From: Puffinus mauretanicus
Taxonomy: Eukaryota > Chordata > Aves > Procellariiformes > Procellariidae
Direction of reading: 5' to 3'
NCBI GenBank assembly: GCA_023333565.1
Contig: JAJKFH010002906.1
Location: 3,736,501-3,800,500 of the forward strand
Length of the DNA stretch: 64,000 nt
Position numbers and translations under genes: made by a program
Notes under the pieces: model-generated
Seen by the model: only the letters and a program-made list of their open reading frames with translations
What the model was told of the DNA's origin: nothing
Databases searched by the model: none
Part shown: positions 23,501 through 35,472 of the stretch, piece by piece
Numbering within the stretch: position 1 is the first letter of the stretch
Layout of the letters: each line of letters begins with the position of its first letter

Positions 23501-26500
23501 AGCCATGGGATTCAAGATTTGGCAGCAGCACCTGGTGGCTCCTCACAGTTGAGTGTTGTCATTGCTTATACAAGCTTGAATTTCTTCCAGGCAAGAGGTG
23601 ATGTGAACAGCACCTTAGACTAGAGGAATTACTGGTTATCAGCAGAGCTGTCTCAGGTTTACATTCTTGATCCCACAGTAAGCTTGGCAAATCTCCATGA
23701 AAGCTTTTTGAACAAGAGCGCTTAATTCAGATGTCCTCCAACTGTTCCTACTTCTCCTACTGTTGCAGTAATACGGTGGTTCCCTGACATTTCACCTCTG
23801 CTAAAGGGGTAAGAAGTAGTAGGAACTGAGAGTCTGCCCAAAACATCATATTCACTTTCCTCCTCTATCTTGATTTCTGCCTCCAACCACAATTACTTTT
23901 GCAGTTGCAGTGGTTTTAAGCCTTAGCAGTCCAGAGAAGATTATTACTAAGCGCTGGAGAATGAATCCTTTCAAAAAGGTGATTTATTTGGAAATTAAAG
24001 CACTGAATGTACTTACTAGCATTCTACAGGCTTTACCTGGGTTTCTAGATCTTCCATTCCTCTCTCCTATTTTAGGCCACTGGAACGGGTGTATTTAGAA
24101 AAGAATAATAGTGTATTTATAGTCGTCAACAGCATTACTCAACTGAGTTGTGGAGGAAAAAGTGTCCATAAACAAGGTTATATTTGCCATTTGTCCTGTT
24201 TGGGGTTTTTTTGTTTGTGGTTTTTTTGTTTTTTTTTTTTTTTCTTTTGGGTTCTGGAGACTACTTTTCAAAGACTGTTACTTTTTCAAAAGGTAATTGT
24301 TCTTTTCCTTTTAAAGGATTGATGTGTTTTACTCTGACATATACAAAAAGATTAAGTTAGCTAAACAAATCCGCTTTCTATCCACATTACATCCCTAAAT
24401 GAGTCAACTAGGCAGACTCTGCTAAGGTAGCATTGGAGCGCTGAGTGGCAGAGAGTTGGTGTATACCAGGGAGCTTGGTTCGCTTACTTACCCTGGTGCA
24501 TGGAAATGCAAAAGGTTTTGTGGAAACATAATTACTGACCTCTGGAGTTTCTTCCAGAAGAAGATAGCACAAAAGAAGCCCAGAGTCTGGACAGCACTCT
24601 TTTTCTGGAGCTTTCCACGACTACAGACTTTGAACTGAGGCAAAACCTCAATGTTTTTAAGAAGCTTATCTTGTGGTCAGTGATAAAGGCTTATTAACAA
24701 TTGCTAATCTCTATTCTAAATCTCTTATAGCACAATGGTACTGTAACGTTATTAAAACAGTTTCACATGTATTCTTTTCTGCTGTATTTACTATATTCAT
24801 TTGGTGTTGTACAAATCCTTATTAAATGACATAGCGGTGGCTTATATTCATTTTGTTCTCAATTTAGAATGAGACACGAGGGAATAGAAAATCATTCCTA
24901 TAGCCAATATGGCTTTAAGCATAGAAACTCAAAGGGTATTCAGAGTAAATACAATTTCTCATCTGGTCCAAGACAGTCCCTAAACACATACTCATAATGA
25001 AATATATTGTTATGAACTATATTATAGTTAGAAGATATTAAATGCATTAGTTAGTTATTCAGAATATACATATCAGATGATTTTTTTCTCAGAATTTAAG
25101 TAAAAAATATCTAAAAATAAATACTTTTTACTGAAGATGAAATAGATATATGTTTAGTTATCAAGGAAACATCCTGATTTAGAGCTGACTAATTTACTAA
25201 GTGTGACACTCCTCTTAACAGGATCTCCCACTGAACTCACAATAGCGAATGAAGAATTTGTTCATAAAAAGATAAGTGTTTTAATTGGAAAATAAAAATA
25301 TTGTTTTAATACATTTTACAACTTAAATATGATCAAATTTAAACCAAAGAATTTTAAGAAATGAATGGAGGTCTTATGATTAATAATTTTTTAATTGTAT
25401 GGTATGAAGTGTGAAACAACTTTGAAGACAGATAAGGAATCTACTCTAAATTCTCTATATGAGATAAATATGCAAAGTAAAGTATTTTAAATGGACGTAT
25501 GAAAAGGGGGGAGTGGTGACTAATAAAAGGAGCACTTACAGAAATCATTATAACATGTAGCATCATAAAAGATACCTATTGTAAAAGGTTTAAAAAAAAT
25601 AGATGCATAGAATATTTTCCTAAAGACAGTAATAACAGAAATAGATAAATGTCATTTTGTGATGGTCAGACAGATATGGTGTTTCCATTTTAATGTTGAT
25701 GCCAGCACAGTAATCCATTTTTTATCACTTTCAAATCAAACTACCGAAAAGAGTTCTGTATATGATTGCCCCTAAAATGATGGAAAATTTGCAGCTATTA
25801 AAAAATGTAATTGCAAATTTGTTAAGGAGTATTTCTTCTTGCAAACATATTAGAAATATGTTTTCTGTACTGTACTAGCAATCAACTGATTTCCAGATGC
25901 AACTTCAACGTTGGTTTTGGGTTGGAAAATATTGAGGATAACTGATTGACTGATCCCCTAGTTCTCTGGCAGCAGTTCAGTAAGTGCACTTTAATAAGAT
26001 TTCCATAGAGTTAGTGTTCAAGGCACTAAATACTATATGTTTTCAGAAATGGAATTTTAATTATTCCATTTCTCAGCAAGTCAAAATCTAAATCTGTTGT
26101 CCAATAATATTTCAAGCCATGTCTATACTCTTGCTTCTTACCGAGATAAATGGCAGAATGTTTATAGACATTTTGGAGTCTTGTCCAAATAAAAGGTATT
26201 ATCTCTAGCCCAAAGAACCTAAAGGAGGGAACCATGTCAGAACACTATTTTCATTTTTAAAGCTAACAAAAGGCCCACAATTTGACCAGCATATATTTAG
26301 GGGGAGGGAAAAAAAAAACACCAAACTTAAAAAAAAATATTAAAAAGGAATTGGTGTCCCAATCAGAGAAAAATGTTTCCCCAAAACTTGAACTAAATGT
26401 TTTTGTGAGCCAGGCATTATTGGGAACAATCAGCAATAAATAAACCAAGACACTGTGCTCTCTTCCCTGAATCATAACGTATGCATTATGAAATATATAT

Positions 26501-28121
26501 CTCAGAAAATTCTTAGATGGCTCATTAATTCCCTGTTTCATTTCTGCATGCACTACTGATACTAAGGTGACCTTTCACAAATCAAGCTATACATACAGCA
26601 AAGAGACGTCCCTTCTTTCTACTGGAGAAATTTCATTTTTAGGGAAACATTACTAACTGAAGAAATAAGCTTTCAGCTGCTTTCATGTCTTAGACTCAAT
26701 AAAGGATAAGGATAGGGTATTTATCCCATGAGTGAACACCCTGAAGCAGTTATACATGGTTGGCTTAAAGGAGATCTAAGAATCTCTGTTTGACAGACTG
26801 GCCACTTTCCAAATGAGAAATCAATGACTCTGTATTCTGGGTAAAGAAAAGCCAGGATGGTTTATGACTTGTTCTACATATACTGTGGATCCAGCCAAGC
26901 TCTGAATTACACACAGTTGAAGACAGCAAGACAGCAACATCCCATGTCCAATGAGGCCTTCAGCAGCATAAGGTGCATTCTGGCAGGACTCTGCACAGAC
27001 AGTGGCTTGCTAGGTTTTGGAATTCAGCCTGTAGAAAGACAAATATATGTAGCAGGAAAAAGGGAAGAAAACAATGGGGGTTTTCTGTGCCTAGGATAGC
27101 CAGCTAATTAGATGCAGGCTGGTTTTGTTTCTGGCAAAGAGACTTGCAGAAAACATGCAATGGGTAAAAGGTAATTCTGCCTGCAGGACTAGCACAATAT
27201 CTGTAGTATTCTGAACAAACTAAAATTCTTTTTAGCTGTGAAAAGCAAAGCCTATTTACTTAATAATTGGTAAAAAACCCCAAACGAACAAACAAAAAAA
27301 AACCAAACCAAACCCCCCAAAAACCCAAAAAAAGCCGCTGTGGAGGCTTTTTACTATTTGGTATGTCATTGCTACAATCACACAGGAGCAGACAGAAAGC
27401 ACCACATACGCTGAGGGATTGATCATGATGCTCAAACAGAACAAAAACAAACAAAAAAAAGAGATTAACGAAAGTGTTAAATTATAACAACAAACTCAAA
27501 CAACCAGACATAGAATTTTTAGTCATATTTTTCCCAGCATTTTGTCACGTTGTTTACAGCAACATGAATAAAATTATTTATCGCTATTACTCAGGCTCTT
27601 AAGAAAGACACGTTTAAAAAAAAAAAAAAAAACAAAAAACAAAAAACCCCAACCCATTACATTCTTCAGATTTTTTTCTCCACTTGCATACTCAAGCAGT
27701 GTTTTGATCTTTCATGTTCAGCTGACAGCCTTTGAGAACTTATACCCTCCTTTATAATGCTTTTGGTGAACTCACACCAATGTACTAAACCAAACTATCC
27801 TTTATTCAGCTCCATGTTTCTATGAGCAAATAACAGCCTGTAGGGATTCAGCACATCAACTGCTTAAAAGATAAACCTACCCAGCTTGATGAAAACTCTT
27901 CACCACCTTCCTGTTGAGAGAAAACGGTTACACATTTCTAATAAATGAAGCAGGAACTGTCATTTTTTTGGCAAACTGATAACTAGCTGTAACAGCCGCA
28001 TTGCCACAAGTTGCTTTTCCAAAGTAATTACCATCAGGCTCCCTGTGGTATGCAGTGTTTAACACATTTCTTCTGTGTTAATGAATGCAAAAGCAGGCAA
28101 CACCACTATTAGTAATTGCTT
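20576..28121. other. Non-coding flank downstream of PCDH17
   Basis: About 7.5 kb without a supportable gene, consistent with the gene-poor flank known for PCDH17 in amniotes. Low-complexity tracts: CTTTG repeats at about 21010-21045, a T/G-rich tract near 24205-24250, A/C-rich tracts near 27275-27335 and 27615-27650. Confidence 0.45.
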
Positions 28122-31100
28122 TTTATTCGTAGTCCTCATTTTCCAGAGAGGTCACATTAAACACAGCCATTAAACAATAGCGGTTGAGATAATCCATACA
28201 ATGTATGCTGCTTTTGTTTGTTTTTTTTGTGTCATTCACCAGTCATTGGTGCAACTTTGAGCCATATGGGGAGACAGGGGCTGATAAATGCGAATGCCAA
28301 CCTGTATCACAACTGGGCCAGAGAAGTCAAAACCTTAATCAGGTTTCATTCAATTACACTTCAAATCAACAAATCTTGATAGCCAAAACTCCCATTTGAA
28401 TTAATGCAATAATAATCACTGCCTGATGTCAAAAGAAAGTAATCAAACAATAATGAGTGGGCGTATATTCTGCTAGGCTTCAGACTCCTTCTTGACCTCA
28501 GCGATTTCCCTTCCATTGGACAGCAAGCAGCTTGAAAGTTTGTTTGAATGATGCATCTTGCTCCACTGTGAGCAGTGTTTGACTTCTAAAGGTAACTTGG
28601 ACTGGGAACCTATACTCTCAAGTGGCAAATCACAGTTCAGGAGAATTTCTTTCCTGATAAATGTGCCAAGAAAAAAAAACAGAAAAAAGGGTAGATTTTG
28701 AGTCCTGATTTGATTGGCCAATTGTTTAAAGAACTCCCAGTTGCTGGCTTTCATTAATTAAAAAAAGATATAGAATGCCTTATTCGCTATTCACAGTGTA
28801 CAATATAATTTTATTACTTAACTTGCCTTCCTTAACTCCACCATTCTCTTTATAATCATGTGGCAGATACTTATTTCAGTCTTATAAAACATGTATGTAA
28901 GGAATGAGAGAAATAACTCATCAACTTTATCTTTCATTGCTGCCTCTTTCTCCAGTGGTGATAGTAGAGATACCATGGAGAAAAAATACTTTTTTAATTC
29001 TTTTGTGTATAGTACTTCCTTCACACACAATCATGTTAATTTTGACTGAACCAGCAAAACGCATATTGTATAAGCTCTGCTGGTTTATTGGTTCGTTATG
29101 TATCCACTCTAAATTGTGAAACAGATTTTTTAACCTGGGATATCCTTAAGCAGTATGCCAGAGATCTACAGCACAAGGCAGTTGTCAGCCAAATTAAATA
29201 AAAGCAAGATTTCCTAAACTCTTCTATAAAGCTGTGAGTCATGAATTCTGAATTACCTCAGAGTGGTAAATAAATAATCACTACTAAATACAGATAATGT
29301 GTTAAACAGCTAAAGCTAGTAAATCACTAGTGACAGAGAGCCTTAAGGTAAATTCCTCTTACATTGGCACAGCCCTTTCTCAGAATGTTGTGGGTTTATG
29401 TTTTCAGAAACATACAATGAATTGTACAATTGGTTACTCAGTGTTAAAATCATTTATAAAATACACAAATCTCCATCACTTGACTGCGTTTACATACTGG
29501 CTTAGATTTTGCTGAATAATGGATCTCACCGGCAGAGCTAAAGACTTGGTGCACAGACACTGAAGTGATGGGCACCACGGAAATACGTATAAGAGACTGA
29601 TCAAACAATAAGAAATCCTCTCCACTATGGAATTTCAAGCTATCAAGCTATCAAGCAAAACCAATCTCGGGTCTCCTGGCCAAAAAAAAAAAAATATATA
29701 TAACACAGACAACACCACATTTTAGATACATAAATTGTCCAAAACATGGAGAGTAGCTTGATAAAACATGTACAAGATCCTTTTTTTTTGCATGTAATTG
29801 TAGACTTTTTTAACAGGAGGAGCTAAAAACAAACTGTCAGAATGGTTATCTCCCAAAGACAATTCATTGTAGGACTGACTAGCTAAAATCACCATTTAAT
29901 AGCAATCCCAACATCAAAACAGCCTGTTGGGTCAACTTTCTTTCTTGAACTGATGAAAACTATAGCTTTGTGGGATTTGAGAGTGCCAACCTCTTTTGTA
30001 TATGTTTGTATAGTTTAGATTAAATTTAATAAACCCAATACACCATTTTTAAACATTCCCACAGAGTATCTGAAGTATATAAGGGACAAATCCTGAGCTA
30101 AACATTTTATTCTTCTGCTTCTTCTTCTGTGCAAGTTCATTTTGAATGTGCATTGGTTTTTAACTTTCATCCGAAGGCAATTTAGAATTTTTCAAATGCA
30201 ATAAAAACACCCTTAGAAAAAATAATAAAAAGCAGAAACTATATTCCAAGTTATTCTGCAAATACTTTTCAGAACAAATGAAAACCAAACTAAAAATACA
30301 CCCCAAAATAAGCAGTGTATATCTAGAACTGCAGTAAGCAATTGCACATTCTAAGGAATCAGATAAAATACTGCCCAGGCCACATTGGCACTGACATGTT
30401 TTTCAGCTCTATGAACTTAATAGCAAAACTTTGAAAATGGTGGCATCTCTTAAGAAGTCAATAAAATATCCTACATTAAACAGGCTGGCTGCATGTGTTT
30501 GGAAAAAAAACCCAAGGAGGTTCCAGTTGTTGGTTCGAGTGTAATTTTTGTTATTAAACATGGATTTGCAATAGAAGCTTCTACAAGGACTTGCACATAA
30601 CCATGACTGATGGATGTATTTGTAGGCCGTTCAGTTAGCTCCATCAGCTCACTCAAACACATTTTGAACAGATTATGTACTGCAGTACTTTGTAGACCAT
30701 ACATTAAACAAGAGACTTTGCTCTGAGGCGCTGCTTCCCACAATCCATGGGGAAAAGGAAGCAGGAAAAAACAAAACTCATAGAGTTCGACAGCTACCGA
30801 GGCAACACTTGCCATTTACAATATAAGCCCAAATATTTTTGCAACACAACTATATATTAATTTAATAAAATACACAATATAGCTCTTATACACTCAACAA
30901 TTTGGCTCATATGCACTGAATCTGCAATAAATCAATAAAAATATGTCATTTGATGTAAACACACTGAATCTTCTTACATTTGCACATTTAAATGATCATG
31001 TGATTTTTGTGGATATCTAAGACATTTTCACTTTCCTGAGCTATTTTAGTGTCCACAAATGAATAAAAAAGTGTTAATAATGTTAATTTCTTTTGTGTAT

Positions 31101-31942
31101 TACCCTTAAAGGTAACTAATTTTTTTCAAACTTTATTTTACTTCAGTGTTTTTAAAACTTACCGCTAACTATTTATAGTTTTGTTGGACACTAAAATGCT
31201 AAATAGATATTAAAATCTTTTTTTTCTTTTTTATCAAGTGAATCAGCTTATGTGTGTGCAGGACAAGATGTACTATATCATTTTACATTTAACCTTAATA
31301 TGATATGAAGTGTTTTACTAATGATCAGGATATGTTTTGTTGAATAATGATCTGGAATGGATTTTTTTGTTTTCTTGTTCTTTTTTTTTTTCATATTTGT
31401 GGCAGATAACTTTGTACATAAATGTTTACCACAAATGAATGTTAATGTTTGGTGTCGCTTGGACTACTACAAGAACTCTTTTTAGGACTTTCAGTAGAAG
31501 CCTGTGGTGACTGCTGGAAATCCACCACAGATCAGAATTATTCAACCCTGTTTTTCTTGGGGTTTATACGTAAACAGTAAAGTCAGCATCAGCTATTGAG
31601 GACAGTCTTAAAGTATCAGACGTATTTCCATTCCACCTTTCTCACACCTTCCTATCAGATTGTCAAAATGGCACCGTCTTTCCTTCTTTCGTTTTGTTCT
31701 TAGTGTACTTGACTCTGTCCTAATGAAAGTTTGGTCAAAATGAAACCAGTGTTATCTGTCAAAAAGAAAGAGCAGTGAAAAGAACATACTTGTGGGCACT
31801 TCAGATGTTCACTAAAAGCCTTAAAGCAGCATTGGTCTTCCTTCATTCCTGTAAATCTGTTACAACCAGGGGATTTATTTATTTATTTACTTTTAATCAG
31901 CAGAAGAGGAATGTAACTGCCATCCTGTCCTTATTTTCCCCC
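28122..31942 (-). other. PCDH17: Probable PCDH17 3' UTR
   Basis: This lies immediately downstream of the PCDH17 stop codon on the minus strand. Several minus-strand AATAAA signals occur (plus-strand TTTATT), including a cluster at about 31870-31890 and one at 28122-28127. I chose the last because it gives a UTR near 3.8 kb, similar to the length I recall for mammalian PCDH17. The sequence is AT-rich and free of recognisable repeats across this stretch, which fits a retained UTR. The exact cleavage site is inferred, and an earlier end is possible. Confidence 0.4.
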
Positions 31943-32625
31943 TCACTTTCTGATGGCCACAGGGTCGCTTCCTCGACAGTCCTGCAAGAGCTTGTCTATT
32001 TCTCTCACAACTTCCTCGGCATCCACCGACTCCCTGCCTAGATCCCGGGCTGAACGGTCTAACTGCTCCAGAACAGAGTCCATCTCACTCGAGTCTCGGC
32101 TCACTCGGGAATGCACATCTGCAAAGGCCCTAGCCATCTGATCTGATGCAATGAAGGGAGCGTCTTTTGACTGTTTACTAGGCGATAGATACTGACTGTC
32201 AGTTGACAAGTACTGGCTGCTTGGTTCAGCCAAGGCTCCTGATTTCACTTCACAACCATCCAGTGGTCCTTTTGTTGAGGTGCAAGGCTCAATGCATGTC
32301 TTGGTTGGGCTGCTCGATGCTGAGGGAACCTCCTGAAGCAGAGGACTCAGGGCACGTTTGGCTTTTAAGTAAGGTTTAACATTGGCAATGAGAATAGTGT
32401 GCTCTCTCTTGTCTTTCCCAAATGTACAAAAAGTCTTTTTCCCGGTGGGATTCACAGTTTCGTATGTCTCAGTCTCAACATTAGCTTCAACTGTGGGTAC
32501 AAAGAGATTTGTGCGATAATCTGCATTCTCAGCCTGACTGGCTGCAGGGAACTGTGGCATCCAACACCTGTCAGAATGACCAAGCACTCTGCATTCATCT
32601 GTGCAGTTAACACATTCTTCTTGCT
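31943..32625 (-). CDS. PCDH17: Protocadherin-17, last coding exon (cytoplasmic C-terminus)
   Basis: PCDH17 is a delta-2 non-clustered protocadherin: a calcium-dependent homophilic adhesion protein whose cytoplasmic tail links to the WAVE actin-regulating complex in neurons. This exon encodes about 226 residues of the tail. It starts with the conserved delta-2 motif ECVNCTDECRVLGHSDRCW, continues with YRTNLFVPTVE and CTFGKDKREHT, and ends EIDKLLQDCRG...VAIRK followed by TGA at 31943-31945. Close agreement with remembered mammalian PCDH17, including the C-terminal end, makes the identity secure. The acceptor is TTTTACAG before 32625. The exon opens with two bases of a split codon (phase 1), so the first ATG inside it (32587) is not a start. 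Cadherin repeats, membrane segment and start codon lie beyond the window. The frame is intact and appears functional. Confidence 0.95.
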
Positions 32626-34465
32626 CTGTAAAACAAAGGAGAAACAGAAAAAACTCTAATTACAAGTGAATTTCCTCAAACTAATGGATAGGCTATGATC
32701 AACACGTGATGGGCTTACTTGACATCTGGTTTCTTAATTATGGAGAAAAAGAAGAAGCTATAATTAAAGTATTTCAGAAGGACTGCATAAACCTGTTAGT
32801 TGAGACAATAGATTTATTTAACTCTGTTCTCTATGTATTAAAGCATTCACACAGCCCAATGGAAGTATAAAGGAGCCATTAGAGAATCATTCTCAGTGGA
32901 ATTGAGCTTCATCTGTAAAATAATCTGCTGTAGAAATCTGTTAGGCTTTGTTCTGTAAAACTCATCCTAGAAAAGAGTGAACAGTACTTAAGGAACTCAA
33001 AAGGCATTATCAGGATTAATTTTTCAAATCAAATAACTAAGCAATGGCTGCCTTTCTGGAAATACAAACACTTCATAAAAATCAGCAAGCTGGCTTTTCA
33101 TTTTTGTCACCTCCATTTCATTTATAATTGTTATGTTGTGTGACAGTCACAAAACAAAAAGGTTTTCTTAAAAAGCCTACTTTTCCTGCTGAGAACAGAG
33201 AACTAGAATTTTCCATCAGTATGCATTAAATATAAGCTTGTCAAAAAGCGCATATTGCAATTTTATTAGACATGAGTATGGATCATGTAATCAGTTTTCC
33301 CCTTTTTTGTTTTGGTGCGGGTAAGTGAAAATGGATTTGCTCAATACATACAATTTGGAAGAATGACAAACCGTGACACACTATTTGAACTGCTAATGTT
33401 TTCAGATAGGATTTCTATATTTTTATTTCTTTCAAAGAATATAGTTAAATAAGATTTTTTTATTCACTACATTTTTATAACATAAATTTTGATACTTCCT
33501 ATTCTACAATTCAAAGACATAAAGAAAACTTTCTGCTTTAGAAACCTTAGCTTGTCTGTCATTTTACACTAAAAGAATATGTTTGGGCCACTATTTACCA
33601 TTTTATAATTGTACACATGAATCTAACCCAATGTCAGGGATAAGGAAACTTCCAGAAATACCCTTTACATCTGTTTTTTAGAAAAACACAACTCTGATCC
33701 AAGTTGTTTTCTTTTTCTTCTTCTTCCCAGTACGCTGTAGTCAATACTGATAGAATAAATCCTTTCGTCATCTCTAGGTTTCAATCAGCTATACGCTGGT
33801 CTTTAACTGCTAAGCATTTTCTTCCACAAAATGGGCAGATGGGTTCAAATACTCATTTTATTTGAGGAATTTAGTATTTACAAAATGCTTGGAATTCCAG
33901 TTAGACAAAAACCTATGAGTATACCTTTAAACGTAAGGATGAAACACACACAGAGACATGCACAACAGGTCTTCAGAAAAGCAGAAGAAACTTGTTGACC
34001 CAGAGATAAGGAAAATTTAAGTGATCATCATCTTTCTAAATTAGAAAATAAATTCCTATTTACGATGATTCATGGACAGTTGCACCGCAGAAACCTGACA
34101 CAGAAGAAACACCAAAGGTCATCTATGAGAATCCAATAGTGTAAACAGCTTTGACTGTTCACATTTCTAGGAAGACATGAATAAATGTGACTTAAATTTA
34201 AATAAAATTGTGTTATGTCACAATGATCAGTTAAATCGGGGTGAGATAGTTTACTCAGAACTGATACTTGTTAATGATACAGTTCTGTGAAAAAGTGTCA
34301 TTTTGTATACATGTTCCCTTCCTTGAAGAGTTTAAAATCTAAAACTGGTGTAAGCCCTAAAAAAATATCAAAAGCAAGAGAGAATGAGGTACAGGGAGAG
34401 AACACAGAGTGATTTTTGAGGCAAAGAATGTAACAGAAAGGCTTTAAATATAAAATTAATAGACG
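32626..34465. other. PCDH17 intron, non-repetitive part
   Basis: Intron sequence directly upstream (minus strand) of the last exon. It is AT-rich, and I see no other gene. Confidence 0.5.
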
Positions 34466-35472
34466 TGAGTCAGCCTCTCCTCTGTGGGGATCATGGAACA
34501 GATCTTCCTGGAAGATATATTGAAATATATGGAAGTCAGGGAGGGGATTAAAGGCAGACAAGATGGCTTCAACAAGGACAGATTGTGTCTGACTAACCCA
34601 GTGGCCTTCTATGATGAAGTGACTGCATTAGTGGACAAGGGAAGAGCTATGGATGTCATCTACCTAAACTTTTGTAAGGCCTTTGATATGGTCCCCCACA
34701 ATATTCTTGCTGCTAAATTGGAAAGACACAGGTTTGATGGATAGACTGTTAGATGGATAAGGAATTGGCTGGATGGCCACATGCAAAGAGTTGCAGTCAA
34801 TGGCTCAGTGTCCAAGCGGAAACCAGTAACGAGTAGTGTCCCTCAAGGGTCCACACTGGGACTAACATTATTTAATATCTGCATCAATGACACAGACAGT
34901 GGGATTGAGTGCACCCTCAGCAAGTTTGCAAATCACACCAAGCTGAGTGGTGCAGTTGATTCGTTAGAGGCAAGGGATGCCATCCAGAGGGGCCTTGACA
35001 AGCTTGAGGAGTGAGCCCATGTGAACCTCATGAAGTTCAACAAGGCCAAGTGCAAGGTCTTGCACCTGGGTCAGGGAAATCACCAGCAACAGTACAGACT
35101 GGGGGATGAATGGATTGAGAGCAGCCCAGTGGAGAAGGACTTGGGGATACTGGTGGATGAAAAATTGGATATGAGCTGGCAATGTGTGCTCGCAACCCAG
35201 AAAGCTAATTGTATCCTGGGCTGCATAAACTGGAAGAGGGTAGATTTAGACTGTACATGAGGAAGAAACTCTTTAATATGAGGGTGGTGAGACACTGGAA
35301 CAGGTTTCCCAGAGAAGTTGTGGATGCCCCATCATGAAAGATTTCAAAGACAGGTTGGATGGGGCTTTGAGCAGTCTGATCTGGTGAAAGATATTCCTAC
35401 TCATGGCAGGAGGGTTGGACTAGATGATCTTTCAAGGTCCCTTCCAACCCAAACCATTCTATGATTCTATGA
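34466..35472 (+). mobile_element. CR1 LINE, 5'-truncated, internal deletion
   Basis: CR1 ORF2 RT sequence starts at a [19 protein letters not shown] block. It includes [14 protein letters not shown] and [15 protein letters not shown], broken by in-frame stops (e.g. 34742-34744). Compared with the 6.4-kb CR1 copy, about 400 bp are missing at about 35230, where CTGGGCTGCATAAACTGG joins directly to AAGAGGGTAGATTTAGAC. The 3' end carries the block CTTTCAAGGTCCCTTCC and the octamer tail ATTCTATGATTCTATGA. Confidence 0.93.

Noticed and set aside
26857..27099. 80-codon plus-strand frame with fairly balanced composition
   Set aside because: No splice or promoter context and no recognisable family; treated as chance.
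27256..27454. Two hydrophobic minus-strand frames rich in Phe/Gly/Leu
   Set aside because: They come from an A/C-rich low-complexity tract.
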